Shown piece by piece: positions 24,473 to 33,988 of a DNA stretch of 43,718 bases (position 1 is its first letter; each line of letters opens with the position of its first letter). A model generated the notes under the pieces. It saw only the letters and a list, made by a program, of their open reading frames with translations. It did no database searches and was not told the DNA's origin. Made by a program: the position numbers and the translations under genes. The DNA comes from Mesorhizobium sp. (GTDB lineage: Bacteria; Pseudomonadota; Alphaproteobacteria; Rhizobiales; Rhizobiaceae): NCBI GenBank assembly GCA_004017275.1, contig SAKE01000033.1, forward strand, positions 1 to 43,718, read 5' to 3'.

Positions 24473-26038
24473 GTGAGTGCAAATCAGGACGGCACGAACC
24501 TGCTCGAGGTGCGTGGCCTCACCAAGATATTCGGCACGCTGACGGCGTGCGATCATATCGATCTCGACATCGCCAAGGGTGAAATCCACGCCTTGCTCGG
24601 CGAAAACGGCGCCGGCAAGTCGACGCTGGTCAAGATGCTGTTCGGCTCGCTGGAGCCCAATGCTGGCGAGATCTTCTGGAACGGCCAGGTGGTCAAGATC
24701 TCCAGCCCCGGCGTCGCGAAAAAGCTCGGCATCGGCATGGTGTTCCAGCATTTTTCGCTGTTCGAAGCGCTGACCGCGGCCGAAAACATCGCGCTGTCGC
24801 TGGACGACGGCTCGCCGATCAGCAGCATCGCGGCGAAGGCGAGGGCGCTTTCCTTCAGCTATGGCCTGCCGCTCGATCCTGAATCGCTGGTCGGCGACTT
24901 GTCGGTGGGCGAGCGCCAGCGCATCGAGATCATCCGCTGCCTGCTGCAAACGCCGCAGCTCATCATCCTGGACGAGCCGACCTCGGTGCTGACACCGCAG
25001 GAAGCCGACAAGCTGTTCGAGACGCTGGAGCGCCTGCGTTCGGAAGGCAAATCCATTCTCTACATTTCGCACCGGCTCGAAGAGGTCAAACGCATCTGCG
25101 ACCGCGCCACCGTGCTGCGTCACGGCAAGGTCGTCGGCCATTGCAATCCGCGCGAGGAAACCGCCTCGTCGCTGGCTCGCATGATGGTCGGCAACGAGGT
25201 GCAGGCCGTGGTGCGCGCGCCGGTCGAGGGCATCGCCACGGCGCAATCGCTGCTCGAAATCCGCAACCTCAGCCGCAAACCGGCTACACCGTTCTCGATC
25301 CCGCTCAAGGCTATCAGCCTGAACGTCCGTGCCGGCGAGGTGATCGGCATCGCAGGCGTGGCCGGCAACGGCCAGGGCGAATTCTTCGAATCCGTCTCCG
25401 GCGAAGTGCTGCAGCAGGATGTCGCCTCGGTGCGCATCCGCGGCAAGGATGCGGGCGGGCTCACCATCACCGGACGCCGCCTGCTGGGCGCTGCCTTCGT
25501 GCCGGAAGAACGCCTCGGCCATGGCGCCGCACCGCGTATGAAGCTTTCCGAAAACCTGCTGCTGTCGCGCCATGCCACCGACGGCAAGGCGTTTGTCGGT
25601 TCGGGTGGAATGGTGAAGAGCGGCGCCATCCAAGCCGCCTCTCAACGCATCATCGAGGCGATGGATGTGCGCAAGAGTGCGCCGGATCCGGAGGCCGCGG
25701 CCCTTTCGGGCGGCAATCTGCAGAAATTCATCGTCGGCCGCGAACTCGACCGCCGGCCAAGCGTCATGGTGGTGAACCAGCCGACCTGGGGCGTCGACGC
25801 GGGCGCTGCCGCGCACATCCGCCAGGCGCTGATCGAGTTGTCGCGCAGCGGGTCGGCGGTGCTGGTGATCAGCCAGGATCTCGACGAGCTGTTCGAAATA
25901 TCGGATGCGATCGCCGTCATGCACAATGGCGAGCTGTCGAAGCCGCTGCCGATCGCCGAGGCGACCTTCGAGAAGGTCGGTCTGCTGATGGGCGGCGCCG
26001 AGCCCGGCCACGCCGAACACACGCTGGAGACGGCATGA
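24473..26038 (+). CDS. Nucleoside-type ABC importer, double ATPase subunit
   Basis: A 521-residue protein with two fused ATP-binding domains. The first has Walker A GENGAGKST, signature LSVGERQR and Walker B LIILDEPTSVL. The second has a degenerate Walker A (GVAGNGQGEF), signature LSGGNLQK and a Walker B with Asn/Gln (VMVVNQPTWGVD) in place of Asp-Glu, as usual in this subfamily. Companion permeases and a BMP-type binding protein follow, so the substrate is probably a nucleoside or purine. The GTG at 24473 is chosen because GGGAGG stands 4 bp before it; the ATG upstream at 24461 overlaps that site. The stop overlaps the next start as ATGA. Confidence 0.92.
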   Translation: MSANQDGTNLLEVRGLTKIFGTLTACDHIDLDIAKGEIHALLGENGAGKSTLVKMLFGSLEPNAGEIFWNGQVVKISSPGVAKKLGIGMVFQHFSLFEALTAAENIALSLDDGSPISSIAAKARALSFSYGLPLDPESLVGDLSVGERQRIEIIRCLLQTPQLIILDEPTSVLTPQEADKLFETLERLRSEGKSILYISHRLEEVKRICDRATVLRHGKVVGHCNPREETASSLARMMVGNEVQAVVRAPVEGIATAQSLLEIRNLSRKPATPFSIPLKAISLNVRAGEVIGIAGVAGNGQGEFFESVSGEVLQQDVASVRIRGKDAGGLTITGRRLLGAAFVPEERLGHGAAPRMKLSENLLLSRHATDGKAFVGSGGMVKSGAIQAASQRIIEAMDVRKSAPDPEAAALSGGNLQKFIVGRELDRRPSVMVVNQPTWGVDAGAAAHIRQALIELSRSGSAVLVISQDLDELFEISDAIAVMHNGELSKPLPIAEATFEKVGLLMGGAEPGHAEHTLETA

Positions 26039-27165
26039 TGCGCCTCGAACTCGTCAAACGCCCGCAGCGCTCGGCGCTGTTTTCGGCCCTGTCGCCATTC
26101 ATAGCCTTTGCGCTGACGATCATTGCCGGTGCCGTCATGTTCGCGCTGCTCGGCGTCAATCCATTGACAGCATTCCGCATCTATTTCATCGAGCCGATCA
26201 GCCAGGTCTGGCAGTTGCATGAGCTGGCGATCAAGGCAGCGCCGCTGATCCTGATCGCCGTCGGCCTGTCGGTCTGCTACAAGGCCAACATCTGGAACAT
26301 CGGCGCCGAAGGCCAGTTCATCCTCGGCGGCATCGTCGGCTCGATCATTCCGGTGCTGTTTCCGCAGTTCGAAGGCCCGCTGGTGCTGCCGCTGATGCTT
26401 TTGCTCGGCATGCTCGGTGGCGCGGCCTACGCGGCGATCCCCGCCCTGCTCAAGACGCGCTTCGGCACCAACGAGATCCTGACCAGCCTGATGCTGGTCT
26501 ATGTCGCGCAGCTCTTCCTCGACTGGCTGGTGCGCGGACCCTGGCGCGATCCGCAGGGCCATGGCTTCCCGCAGACCATCCAGTTCAACGACTCGGCCGT
26601 GTTGCCGGAGCTGATGCCGGATGCCGGACGGGCAAACTGGGGCTTTGTCTTCGCGCTGGTCGCCGCGGTGCTGGTCTGGATCCTGATGAGCCGCATGCTG
26701 AAGGGTTTCGAGGTGCGCGTGCTGGGCTCGAGCCCGCGGGCAGGGCGCTTCGCCGGCTTCGGTCTCAACCGCATGGTCTTTTTTGCTTTCCTACTGTCGG
26801 GCGCGCTGGCGGGACTTGCCGGCATCTCCGAGGTCTCCGGCGCTATCGGTCAGCTGCAGCCCGTTATTTCACCCGGCTACGGTTTCACCGCCATTATTGT
26901 GGCGTTCCTTGGCCGTCTCAACCCACTCGGCATCGTTGCCGCCGGCCTGGTGCTGGCGCTGACCTATCTCGGCGGCGAGGCGGTGCAAAGCGCGCTCGGC
27001 ATCTCCGACAAGGTAGCGCGCGTGTTCCAGGGCATGCTTTTGTTCTTCGTGCTCGGCTGCGACACGCTCATCCACTACCGCATTCGCCTGATCGGCCTGG
27101 CGCTGACCAAGCCGGAAGGTGCTGCAAAACTCGAAGCCGCGCCAAAGCTGAAGGAAGCCCGTTGA
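26035..27165 (+). CDS. Nucleoside-type ABC importer, permease 1
   Basis: A 376-residue BPD_transp_2 family membrane protein with about eight to ten helices. It carries the family segment YKANIWNIGAEGQFILGGIVG and the cytoplasmic coupling loop EVRVLGSSPRAGRFAGF. The C-terminus is a soluble basic tail (KPEGAAKLEAAPKLKEAR). It starts in the ATGATG that overlaps the ATPase stop (26035, or 26038), so translation is coupled. It pairs with the next gene to form a heterodimeric channel for a nucleoside or related base. Confidence 0.92.
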   Translation: MMRLELVKRPQRSALFSALSPFIAFALTIIAGAVMFALLGVNPLTAFRIYFIEPISQVWQLHELAIKAAPLILIAVGLSVCYKANIWNIGAEGQFILGGIVGSIIPVLFPQFEGPLVLPLMLLLGMLGGAAYAAIPALLKTRFGTNEILTSLMLVYVAQLFLDWLVRGPWRDPQGHGFPQTIQFNDSAVLPELMPDAGRANWGFVFALVAAVLVWILMSRMLKGFEVRVLGSSPRAGRFAGFGLNRMVFFAFLLSGALAGLAGISEVSGAIGQLQPVISPGYGFTAIIVAFLGRLNPLGIVAAGLVLALTYLGGEAVQSALGISDKVARVFQGMLLFFVLGCDTLIHYRIRLIGLALTKPEGAAKLEAAPKLKEAR

Positions 27166-28085
27166 TGGACATCACCGTAAACATCCTTCTGACCATCGCC
27201 ACCGCGGCAACGCCGCTGTTGATCGCGGCAATCGGCGAGCTGTTGGTCGAGCGCTCCGGCGTACTCAATCTCGGCGTCGAAGGCATGATGATCATGGGCG
27301 CCGTCGGCGGTTTCGGCGCGAGCTACCTCACGGGATCACCCTGGATCGGCCTCCTGGCGGCCATCGCCATGGGCGCGGTGTTCTCGCTGCTGTTTGCCGT
27401 CATGACGCTGTCGCTGGCCACCAACCAGGTGGCGACCGGCCTGTCTCTGACGCTGCTTGGTCTTGGCCTCTCCGGCATGATGGGCACCAGCTTCGTCGGC
27501 CAGCCGGGCGAAAGGCTGCCCAACCTCGACATTCCCGGACTGACCTCGATCCCTGTAGTCGGCAGGCTGCTGTTTGGCCAGGACCCGATCTTCTACATCT
27601 CGATCGCCTTGACCGCTGCCGTCATGTGGTTCCTGTTCAAGACAAGGACCGGGCTGACGCTGCGCTCGATCGGCGACAGCCATACGTCGGCCCATGCGCT
27701 GGGCATCCAGGTGATCCGCTACCGTTATCTGGCGGTGATCTTCGGCGGCGCCTGCGCCGGCCTTGCCGGCGGCCACCTGTCGCTGGTCTACACGCCGCAA
27801 TGGGTCGAGAACATGACCGCCGGCCGCGGCTGGATCGCGCTGGCGCTGGTGGTGTTCGCGTCGTGGCGGCCATGGCGGGTGCTGGCCGGCGCCTACATCT
27901 TCGGCGCGGTGTGGATCGGCCAGCTTCATGCACAGGCTTTTGGCATTCCAGTGCCTTCGCAGTTCCTTTCTTCGCTGCCCTATCTGGCAACCGTCGTGGT
28001 TCTCGTTCTAATCTCGCGCAACAAGCGTCTGACGATGATGAACACGCCGGCTTCGTTGGGGCAGCCATTCGTTCCGGATCGTTGA
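27165..28085 (+). CDS. Nucleoside-type ABC importer, permease 2
   Basis: A 306-residue BPD_transp_2 permease. The family segments are GELLVERSGVLNLGVEGMMIMGAVGGF near the N-terminus and LTLRSIGDSHTSAHALGIQVIRYR, the coupling loop. VENMTAGRGWIALALVVFASWRPWR follows. About eight helices are visible. The ATG at 27165 overlaps the preceding stop (TGATG). It is shorter than permease 1 and lacks its basic tail, as is usual for such pairs (compare NupP/NupQ types). The binding-protein gene starts 50 bp downstream. Confidence 0.92.
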   Translation: MDITVNILLTIATAATPLLIAAIGELLVERSGVLNLGVEGMMIMGAVGGFGASYLTGSPWIGLLAAIAMGAVFSLLFAVMTLSLATNQVATGLSLTLLGLGLSGMMGTSFVGQPGERLPNLDIPGLTSIPVVGRLLFGQDPIFYISIALTAAVMWFLFKTRTGLTLRSIGDSHTSAHALGIQVIRYRYLAVIFGGACAGLAGGHLSLVYTPQWVENMTAGRGWIALALVVFASWRPWRVLAGAYIFGAVWIGQLHAQAFGIPVPSQFLSSLPYLATVVVLVLISRNKRLTMMNTPASLGQPFVPDR

Positions 28086-28135
28086 CAATAAAAACAAACG
28101 GGAAGCTCCAAGGCTTAACTCAGAGAGGTAACACA

Positions 28136-29203
28136 ATGAAAAAACTGCTTATTGCCCTGATGACCACGACCGCAGCCCTATCGCTGGCAGCGACGGCCGA
28201 GGCCGCGGACAAGCTGAAGGCATGCTGGGTCTACACTGGCCCGATCGGCGACTTCGGCTATTCCTACCAGCACGACCAGGGCCGTCTCGAAGTGGAGAAG
28301 GCACTCGGCGACAAGGTCGAGACCGCCTATCTCGAAAACGTCTCCGAAGGCCCCGACGCCGACCGCGCTTTCGAGCGTCTTGCGCGCGAAGGCTGCAAGA
28401 TCATCTTCGGCACCTCCTTCGGCTTCATGGACCCGGAAGTGAAGGTCGCCAAGAAATTCCCCAAGGTCATGTTCGAGCACGCAACCGGCTACAAGACCGG
28501 CGACAATCTCGGCATCTACAATGCGCGCTTCTATGAAGGCCGCTATGTGCTCGGCCAGATCGCCGCCAAGGAATCGAAGGCTGGCGTTGCCGGCTACATC
28601 GTGTCCTTCCCGATCCCCGAAGTGGTGATGGGCATCAACTCCTTCATGCTCGGCGCACAGTCGATCAACCCGAACTTCAAGGCCAAGATCGTCTGGGTGA
28701 ATTCCTGGTTCGATCCAGGCAAGGAAGCCGACGCCGCCAAGGCGCTGTTCGACCAGGGCGCCGACATCATCGTCCAGCACACCGATTCGACCGCTGCCCT
28801 GCAGGTGGCCGAGGAGCGTAAGCTGCACGGCTTCGGCCAATCGTCCGACATGATCAAGTTCGCGCCGAACGCACAGCTGACCTCGCTCACCGACGAATGG
28901 GGTCCCTATTACATCAGCCGCGTCCAGGCGGCCCTCGACGGCACCTGGAAGCCGGACAATGTTTGGCTTGGCATCAAGGACGGCGCGGTCAAGCTCGCGC
29001 CTTTCACCAACATGCCCGACGACGTGAAGGCAATGGCCGAAGCCACGACGAAGAAGATCGCCGACGGCTGGAACCCCTTCACCGGGCCGGTCGCCAAGCA
29101 GGACGGCACGCCGTGGCTGAAGGACGGTGAAGTCGCCGATGACGGCACGCTGCTCGGCATGAATTTCTATGTGAAGGGTGTCGACGACAAGCTGCCGCAG
29201 TAA
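28136..29203 (+). CDS. BMP-family nucleoside-binding protein
   Basis: A 355-residue periplasmic binding protein. The signal peptide covers about 1-24 (MKKLLIALMTTTAALSLAAT...AEA). It has no lipobox Cys, unlike the lipoprotein members of the family. The BMP/PnrA fold is shown by CWVYTGPIGDFGYSYQHDQGR, ENVSEGPDADRAFERLAREGCKIIFGTSFGFMD and VWVNSWFDPGKEADAAKALFDQGADIIVQHTDS. It delivers the substrate to the permeases encoded just upstream. GAGAGG lies 8 bp before the ATG. A strong terminator follows, so this is the end of the operon. Substrate specificity (purine nucleoside or other) is inferred from the family. Confidence 0.92.
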   Translation: MKKLLIALMTTTAALSLAATAEAADKLKACWVYTGPIGDFGYSYQHDQGRLEVEKALGDKVETAYLENVSEGPDADRAFERLAREGCKIIFGTSFGFMDPEVKVAKKFPKVMFEHATGYKTGDNLGIYNARFYEGRYVLGQIAAKESKAGVAGYIVSFPIPEVVMGINSFMLGAQSINPNFKAKIVWVNSWFDPGKEADAAKALFDQGADIIVQHTDSTAALQVAEERKLHGFGQSSDMIKFAPNAQLTSLTDEWGPYYISRVQAALDGTWKPDNVWLGIKDGAVKLAPFTNMPDDVKAMAEATTKKIADGWNPFTGPVAKQDGTPWLKDGEVADDGTLLGMNFYVKGVDDKLPQ

Positions 29204-29227
29204 GCAGCGCGAAACATCGAATGAGGA

Positions 29228-29250
29228 GGGCGCCGCGAGGCGCCCTTTTT
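29228..29250 (+). terminator. Intrinsic terminator of the nucleoside-type ABC operon
   Basis: Stem GGGCGCC (29228-29234) and GGCGCCC (29239-29245), a 4-nt loop GCGA, then five T (29246-29250). Its T-tract touches the end of the convergent acyltransferase gene. Confidence 0.9.
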
Positions 29251-30356
29251 CATTCGGCGGGCTGTGCCCCTGCAGTGACGCGGCGAAATCTTGCCAGCCC
29301 GGCATCAACCGCGCGACCGAGCCAGATCCTGAGGAACCGCTGCGCGGGTCGTTCGCAGCTGCGCCAGATCGCCCACGAAACGAAGAGCATGAGCGCGACG
29401 CAGCCAAAGGCGGCAAACCATTTGCCGACCAGAGGTTCCGCGGCACTGATGGCGAGATAACCGATGTTCTGGTGCAGCAAATAGAGCGGATAGGTCAGCC
29501 CGCCCAGCGCCAGAGTGAGCGCCGATGCCCTGACACGGTGGCGCAGCAGCACCGCGCCGATCAAGGCCGCGTGCATGATGACATTGGCGACGACGAGATT
29601 GGCCGACGAGACGGCAATGCCGTAGTGGCCAAGCATCCAGCGCTGCGTCACCGATAGCGTGCCGCAGGAGATCAGGAATGCGGCGGCAAACAGCAGCAAG
29701 GCCGGCAATGAACGGCCATGCCCGTGGATGTGGTGGACCAGCACGCCGGCGGCGAAGAACGGCCCGAACTCGGTGATGAACAGCAGCCTGGCGGCACTAC
29801 TGCCGAGGAAGAATTCGTTCAAAGCCGAGATCGCCAGCCAGGCGAAAAGCAGCTCAAGCTTGCGTTTCTGGAAGAGCCCGGTGAACAGGGCCAGCGTCAC
29901 CCAGCCGTAGAACACCAGTTCAAGAACGATCGACCAGTAGACGCCGTCCATGAAGGGTTGGCCGAAGGCTGGTGCGAACATCGACAGATTGGCGGCATAC
30001 TGGCTGAAAGACGCCGAAAGCAGCGATGATCCGGCAAAAGTGACAATCATGAAAGTGATCGTCATGCAGACCAGGTAGCCCGGATAGAGGCGAACGAACC
30101 GCGCCACCGCAAACTGGTCCCAGCTACGGTTTTCCGCCGACCAGGCGATGACGAAACCGCTGATCAGGAAGAACAGATTGACGCCGAGATAGCCGTAAAG
30201 GGCGAACGGTGCGGCAAGCGGGTAGCCCTGTGCGAGGTAGCCTTCGGCGGCAGCACCGCGAAAGAAATAGTGGAAGAACACAACGGCAAGTGCTGCCGCC
30301 AGCCTGAGCAGGTCCAGCGTCGCAATGTAGTTTTGTTCCGCAGGCCTGGTGTTCAT
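29250..30356 (-). CDS. Acyltransferase family 3 (OafA/NodX-like) membrane protein
   Basis: A 368-residue protein with about ten membrane helices. The N-terminal mark is ATLDLLRLAAALAVVFFHYFFRG with the conserved Arg and the His of the acyltransferase-3 family. LGVNLFFLISGFVIAWSAENRSWDQFAVARFVRLYPGY follows. These enzymes move acetyl or other acyl groups onto surface polysaccharides or Nod factors; the substrate is unknown here. The start at 30356 (MNTRPAEQNY) has GGGGA upstream; an ATG at 30371 is possible. It lies on the same strand as rimO, 97 bp downstream of it. Confidence 0.88.
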   Translation of the reverse strand: MNTRPAEQNYIATLDLLRLAAALAVVFFHYFFRGAAAEGYLAQGYPLAAPFALYGYLGVNLFFLISGFVIAWSAENRSWDQFAVARFVRLYPGYLVCMTITFMIVTFAGSSLLSASFSQYAANLSMFAPAFGQPFMDGVYWSIVLELVFYGWVTLALFTGLFQKRKLELLFAWLAISALNEFFLGSSAARLLFITEFGPFFAAGVLVHHIHGHGRSLPALLLFAAAFLISCGTLSVTQRWMLGHYGIAVSSANLVVANVIMHAALIGAVLLRHRVRASALTLALGGLTYPLYLLHQNIGYLAISAAEPLVGKWFAAFGCVALMLFVSWAIWRSCERPAQRFLRIWLGRAVDAGLARFRRVTAGAQPAE

Positions 30357-30467
30357 CTGCATTCCCCGCATTTACGGCCAGGGAACCATAAAGCGGATCG
30401 CGGCCGAGCGGGTTAAGCGGCCTGAATTATCGCTCGATGTAGTAAACGCAGGGGCGAGATGGCCCTG

Positions 30468-31781
30468 TCAGACCGCCGAGCCATAGAGGTCATAGGCGTC
30501 GGCGCGATCTACCTTGACGGTGACAATGTCGCCGGCGCGCAACGGACGGCGCGACTGGATGTGAACCGAGCCGTCGATCTCCGGCGCATCGTATTTGGTG
30601 CGGCCTTTTGCCGATGTGCCATGCGCCTCATCGATCAGCACCGGCAAACGCTTGCCGACCTTCTTGGCCAGCTGCGTCGCCGAAATCTTCTGCTGGCGCT
30701 GCATGAAGCGGTGCCAGCGCGCCTCCTTGATCTCCTGCGGGACCTGCTCGAGACCGAGATCGTTGGAGCGAGCACCGCGGACCGGCTCGTATTTGAAGCA
30801 GCCGGCGCGGTCGATCCTGGCTTCGTCGAGCCAGTCGAGCAGCATCTCGAAATCGTCGTCCGTCTCGCCGGGGAAGCCGACGATGAAGGTCGAGCGGATG
30901 GCGAGATCCGGGCAGACCTCGCGCCAGCCGCGAATGCGCTCGAGCGTCTTTTCGCCATGTGCCGGCCGCCGCATGTTCTTCAGCACTTGCGGCGAAGCAT
31001 GCTGGAACGGAATGTCGAGATAGGGGAGGATCTTGCCTTCCGCCATCAGCGGAATGACGTCGGCGACATGCGGGTAGGGGTAGACGTAGTGCATGCGCAC
31101 CCAGATGCCGAGCTTGCCCAGTTCCTCGGAAAGATCGAGGAATTTTGCGCGCACTTCGCGGTCGCCGAACATGGACGTCTCATATTTGATGTCGATGCCG
31201 TAGGCGCTGGTGTCCTGCGAGATGACCAGGAGTTCCTTGACGCCTGCCTTGGCCAGTTTCTCTGCCTCGCGCAGCACATCCGCCGCCGGCCGCGAGACGA
31301 GGTCGCCGCGCAGCGCGGGAATGATGCAGAAGGTGCAGCGGTTGTTGCAGCCTTCGGAAATCTTGAGATAGGCATAGTGGCGCGGTGTCAGCTTGACGCC
31401 CTGTGGCGGCAAGAGATCGATATAGGGATCGTGCGAAGGCGGTGCCGCCTCATGCACGGCGGCCATCACGCTCTCATAGGCCTGCGGCCCGGTGATCGCC
31501 AGCACATTGGGGTGCTTTTCGCGAATGACATCCGGCTCTGCGCCCAGACAACCAGTGACGATGACGCGGCCGTTTTCCGAAAGCGCGGAGCCGATCGCAT
31601 TGAGCGACTCGTCGCGGGCGGAATCGAGAAAGCCGCAGGTGTTGACGACGACAAGGTCGGCGCCGTCATGCTTGCGGGCGATCTCGTAGCCCTCGGCGCG
31701 CAGGCGCGTGATGATGCGCTCCGAATCCACAAGGGCCTTCGGGCATCCAAGACTGACAAAACTCACGCGGGGAGCGGACAT
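30468..31781 (-). CDS. rimO: Ribosomal protein S12 methylthiotransferase
   Basis: A 437-residue radical-SAM enzyme that adds a methylthio group to an Asp of ribosomal protein S12. The N-terminal UPF0004 cluster cysteines are Cys13 (VSLGCPK), Cys49 (VNTCGF) and Cys78 (VTGCLG). The radical-SAM motif EGCNNRCTFCIIP gives Cys145, Cys149 and Cys152. A C-terminal TRAM domain (VLIDEAHG...GDIVTVKVDRADAYDLYG) binds the substrate. The pattern CPKALVDSE is typical of RimO rather than MiaB. The start at 31781 (MSAPRVSFVSLGCPKA) fits the family; an ATG at 31826 adds 15 residues. Confidence 0.94.
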   Translation of the reverse strand: MSAPRVSFVSLGCPKALVDSERIITRLRAEGYEIARKHDGADLVVVNTCGFLDSARDESLNAIGSALSENGRVIVTGCLGAEPDVIREKHPNVLAITGPQAYESVMAAVHEAAPPSHDPYIDLLPPQGVKLTPRHYAYLKISEGCNNRCTFCIIPALRGDLVSRPAADVLREAEKLAKAGVKELLVISQDTSAYGIDIKYETSMFGDREVRAKFLDLSEELGKLGIWVRMHYVYPYPHVADVIPLMAEGKILPYLDIPFQHASPQVLKNMRRPAHGEKTLERIRGWREVCPDLAIRSTFIVGFPGETDDDFEMLLDWLDEARIDRAGCFKYEPVRGARSNDLGLEQVPQEIKEARWHRFMQRQQKISATQLAKKVGKRLPVLIDEAHGTSAKGRTKYDAPEIDGSVHIQSRRPLRAGDIVTVKVDRADAYDLYGSAV

Positions 31782-31927
31782 AAAGGGTTTTCCGGGCTTT
31801 TCAGGATTGCCGGCGCAGTACCACACTTATTGCAGCATTGGTATGGGCAGCGCTGCGATGCGGCAAAACGCACGGCGATTGCGCCGCGGACCAAGCTTTC
31901 CGGATCGAAGCCGCGGCTGGCGCGGTC

Positions 31928-32590
31928 TTAGCTGACGGCGCCGTTCACGTGCGGCCAGACCTCAACCGCGCCACGATAGACCATGTCCAAAGCCACATAG
32001 AAAATGATCAGCAGGCCGACATAGGCGATCCAGCGATGACGATGCAGCAGCTTGGCGATGAACGTCGCGGCGAGCCCCATCAGCGCGATCGACAGCACGA
32101 GGCCGATAACAAGCACCGGAAAATGATCGCGCGCGGCACCGGCGACCGCCAGCACGTTGTCGAGCGACATCGACACATCGGCGACGACAATCTGCAAGGC
32201 AGCCTGGCCAAGCGTCTTGCGCTTGGTCTTGCCGGCTACCGCTTGATCGTTGTCGAGATCGGAGTTCGACAGCGCCTCGGTCGCTTCCAGCTCATCAGCA
32301 TCGGATGTGCGCAATTCGCGATACATCTTCCAGCAGACCCACAACAGCAAGATACCACCGGCCAGCAGCAGGCCGACGATCGCCAGCAGCTTGACGGTGA
32401 CCGCGGCAAAACCGATGCGCAGCACCGTTGCCGCCACCACGCCGATAAGGATCGCCTTCTTGCGTTGTTCGACCGGCAGGCCGGCAGCGGCAAGGCCGAT
32501 GACGATCGCATTGTCGCCGGCCAGCACGAGGTCGATGGCAATGACCTGGAGCAGGGCGGTCAGGCTGGCAGCGCTGAAAAAAATGTCCAT
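31928..32590 (-). CDS. TerC-family membrane protein (YjbE-like)
   Basis: A 220-residue membrane protein with about seven helices. The two inverted halves each carry the acidic motif of the TerC family: AIDLVLAGDNAIVIGLA at about 18-34 and VVADVSMSLDNVLAVAGAA at about 134-152. A cytoplasmic charged loop (RELRTSDADELEATEALSNSD) separates them. TerC proteins are linked to metal export, mainly Mn2+, often at the time of protein secretion; some respond to tellurite. I see no yybP-ykoY manganese riboswitch in the 5' leader. The single gene follows rimO's start by about 145 bp on the same strand. Confidence 0.88.
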   Translation of the reverse strand: MDIFFSAASLTALLQVIAIDLVLAGDNAIVIGLAAAGLPVEQRKKAILIGVVAATVLRIGFAAVTVKLLAIVGLLLAGGILLLWVCWKMYRELRTSDADELEATEALSNSDLDNDQAVAGKTKRKTLGQAALQIVVADVSMSLDNVLAVAGAARDHFPVLVIGLVLSIALMGLAATFIAKLLHRHRWIAYVGLLIIFYVALDMVYRGAVEVWPHVNGAVS

Positions 32591-32769
32591 CGACCGGAAG
32601 CCCTTGCTGATTTGCCGAGTGTTCGTCGATTATCCAGACGGCCCTAACTTGGTGGTCCCTTGGCGTCAAGGGATGACGCGTGGCGACATCACCGGAGCAT
32701 CGTTACGTCAAGCCGGATCAACGCTCCGCGGCACGCGCGGACAGCCGGGCAAAACCGTGGCCGATCAAA

Positions 32770-33159
32770 TCAATCGTAGAGATTATACTTTGCCCAATCG
32801 GCTTCCGGAATCTCGTCGCCGATCCGGTAGCGGAGCTGCAGAATTTCCATATGGTCGGGCGCCGTCTGGCACTTGAACTTCAGCCGGTACCATTGCCCCT
32901 TGCTGCGAAACGCAGCGCCTGAACTTTTGATTGCATCAGCACCCATCTCGGGCGTCGCGAAGGCGTAGGCGACGACGCGATCGGCTTTGAACTTGCGATC
33001 GTCATGGGTGATGCGGTCGAGCACTTCGGCGTCGCAACGCTGTTCAAGACGGGTTTGGGGATCGAGTTTCATCAGGCCGGCGCGCAATGCATTGTCCATC
33101 GCGTTGGCTGGAAAACTCAGTGTCACCGACGCCAAGGCGGTCATGCAGAGCTTCTTCAT
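32770..33159 (-). CDS. Secreted DUF930 protein
   Basis: A 129-residue exported protein. The signal peptide covers about 1-20 (MKKLCMTALASVTLSFPANA). The mature part has LDPQTRLEQRCDAEVLDRITHDDRKFKADRVVAYAF, the hallmark of DUF930, a family largely confined to Rhizobiales. Two Cys residues (in EQRCD and KFKCQT) may form a disulfide. Function unknown. No clear ribosome-binding site is present at either candidate start (33159 or 33177), so the exact start is unsure. It is an isolated minus-strand gene between terC and the DUF2161 gene. Confidence 0.8.
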   Translation of the reverse strand: MKKLCMTALASVTLSFPANAMDNALRAGLMKLDPQTRLEQRCDAEVLDRITHDDRKFKADRVVAYAFATPEMGADAIKSSGAAFRSKGQWYRLKFKCQTAPDHMEILQLRYRIGDEIPEADWAKYNLYD

Positions 33160-33233
33160 GGGCGGGACAAGCAACATATTTTGTCAGAGAAATCAACCAA
33201 GCGGACCGCCTCGGAGCCCGCGGGAATCTTCAA

Positions 33234-33932
33234 TCATATAGCCGATGCGTTCAAAATTCCGTGTCGGGATTCATCGTGCGATGGCTGCGGCCAACGAACC
33301 AACGAGGCGCGGCCGGCATCGGTGAGATCGTAGAGGCCACGGTCGACGCGCGCGAACCAGCCATAGACATTGTGCTGCAGGATCTTTGGCGCGATCGGCG
33401 TCAGCGCTTTCAGATCGCGCGGGCGCCTGGGGCCGTCCACCATGGCGGCAGCGCAGGCGAGGGCGCTTTGGCGGTAGGCCGTCATGATCGGATTGCGCGA
33501 TCCTCCACCCGCGACGGGATCGCCGCGACGGCGCTGGTGCTCGTCGACCAGGCGAGCGCGCCGGCGCGCATTCTTGCGCGGTGCCAGCGCGATCGGGCTG
33601 AGAAGCACCTCGACCCGGTCGGTCGCGGTCACACCAAGCAGACCGAAGCCAAGCCGGCGGCAGAGATTGCGGAACCTGGCATCGCTTTCGCGTCCCTTGC
33701 CCCGGGCCGATAGGCGCGCGGCCAGCCACACCTCGTCGCAGGCCGCGGCGCGATCGACACCTTGCAGCACCAGTTCCAGATTGAACTGCAGCTTCAGTTC
33801 GCAGATGACGATGATCGGCGGCTCGCCCTCGCGCAGCGCGACGATGTCGCAGCCGCCGATCTCGCCTTTCACGACGAAGTCGAGGTTTTCGAGGAACCGC
33901 TTCACCGGCGCATAGAGTGATGTCTCGTTCAT
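33234..33932 (-). CDS. DUF2161 putative PD-(D/E)XK-type protein
   Basis: A 232-residue protein. The N-terminal half has a nuclease-like core: Glu in SLYAPVKRFLENLDF, then GCDIVALREGEPPIIVICELKLQFN, matching D-x(n)-E-x-K. The C-terminal half contains a helix-turn-helix-like segment (RRPRDLKALTPIAPKILQHNVYGWFARVDRGLYDLTDAG) that ends in a wing. DUF2161 proteins are common in alphaproteobacteria and of unknown function; a nuclease role is a family-level guess. It is a single minus-strand gene, about 56 bp downstream of the fatty acid hydroxylase. Confidence 0.8.
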   Translation of the reverse strand: MNETSLYAPVKRFLENLDFVVKGEIGGCDIVALREGEPPIIVICELKLQFNLELVLQGVDRAAACDEVWLAARLSARGKGRESDARFRNLCRRLGFGLLGVTATDRVEVLLSPIALAPRKNARRRARLVDEHQRRRGDPVAGGGSRNPIMTAYRQSALACAAAMVDGPRRPRDLKALTPIAPKILQHNVYGWFARVDRGLYDLTDAGRASLVRWPQPSHDESRHGILNASAI

Positions 33933-33988
33933 GCCTCAAAGGTTTAGCCGATTCGACGCGAAAAGCCTCCGCGCCATCGAGCCAGCCG

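Noticed and set aside
24419..26020. 533-codon minus-strand frame opposite the nucleoside-type ATPase
   Set aside because: Shadow of a real gene; the product is Arg/Gln/His-rich and resembles no family.
28178..29446. 422-codon minus-strand frame opposite the BMP-family protein
   Set aside because: Shadow of a real gene that also crosses its terminator.
30459..31931. 490-codon forward frame opposite rimO
   Set aside because: Shadow of rimO, whose cysteine motifs are unmistakable.
32591..32680. Possible yybP-ykoY manganese riboswitch upstream of terC
   Set aside because: I could not find the conserved core of this riboswitch in the leader.
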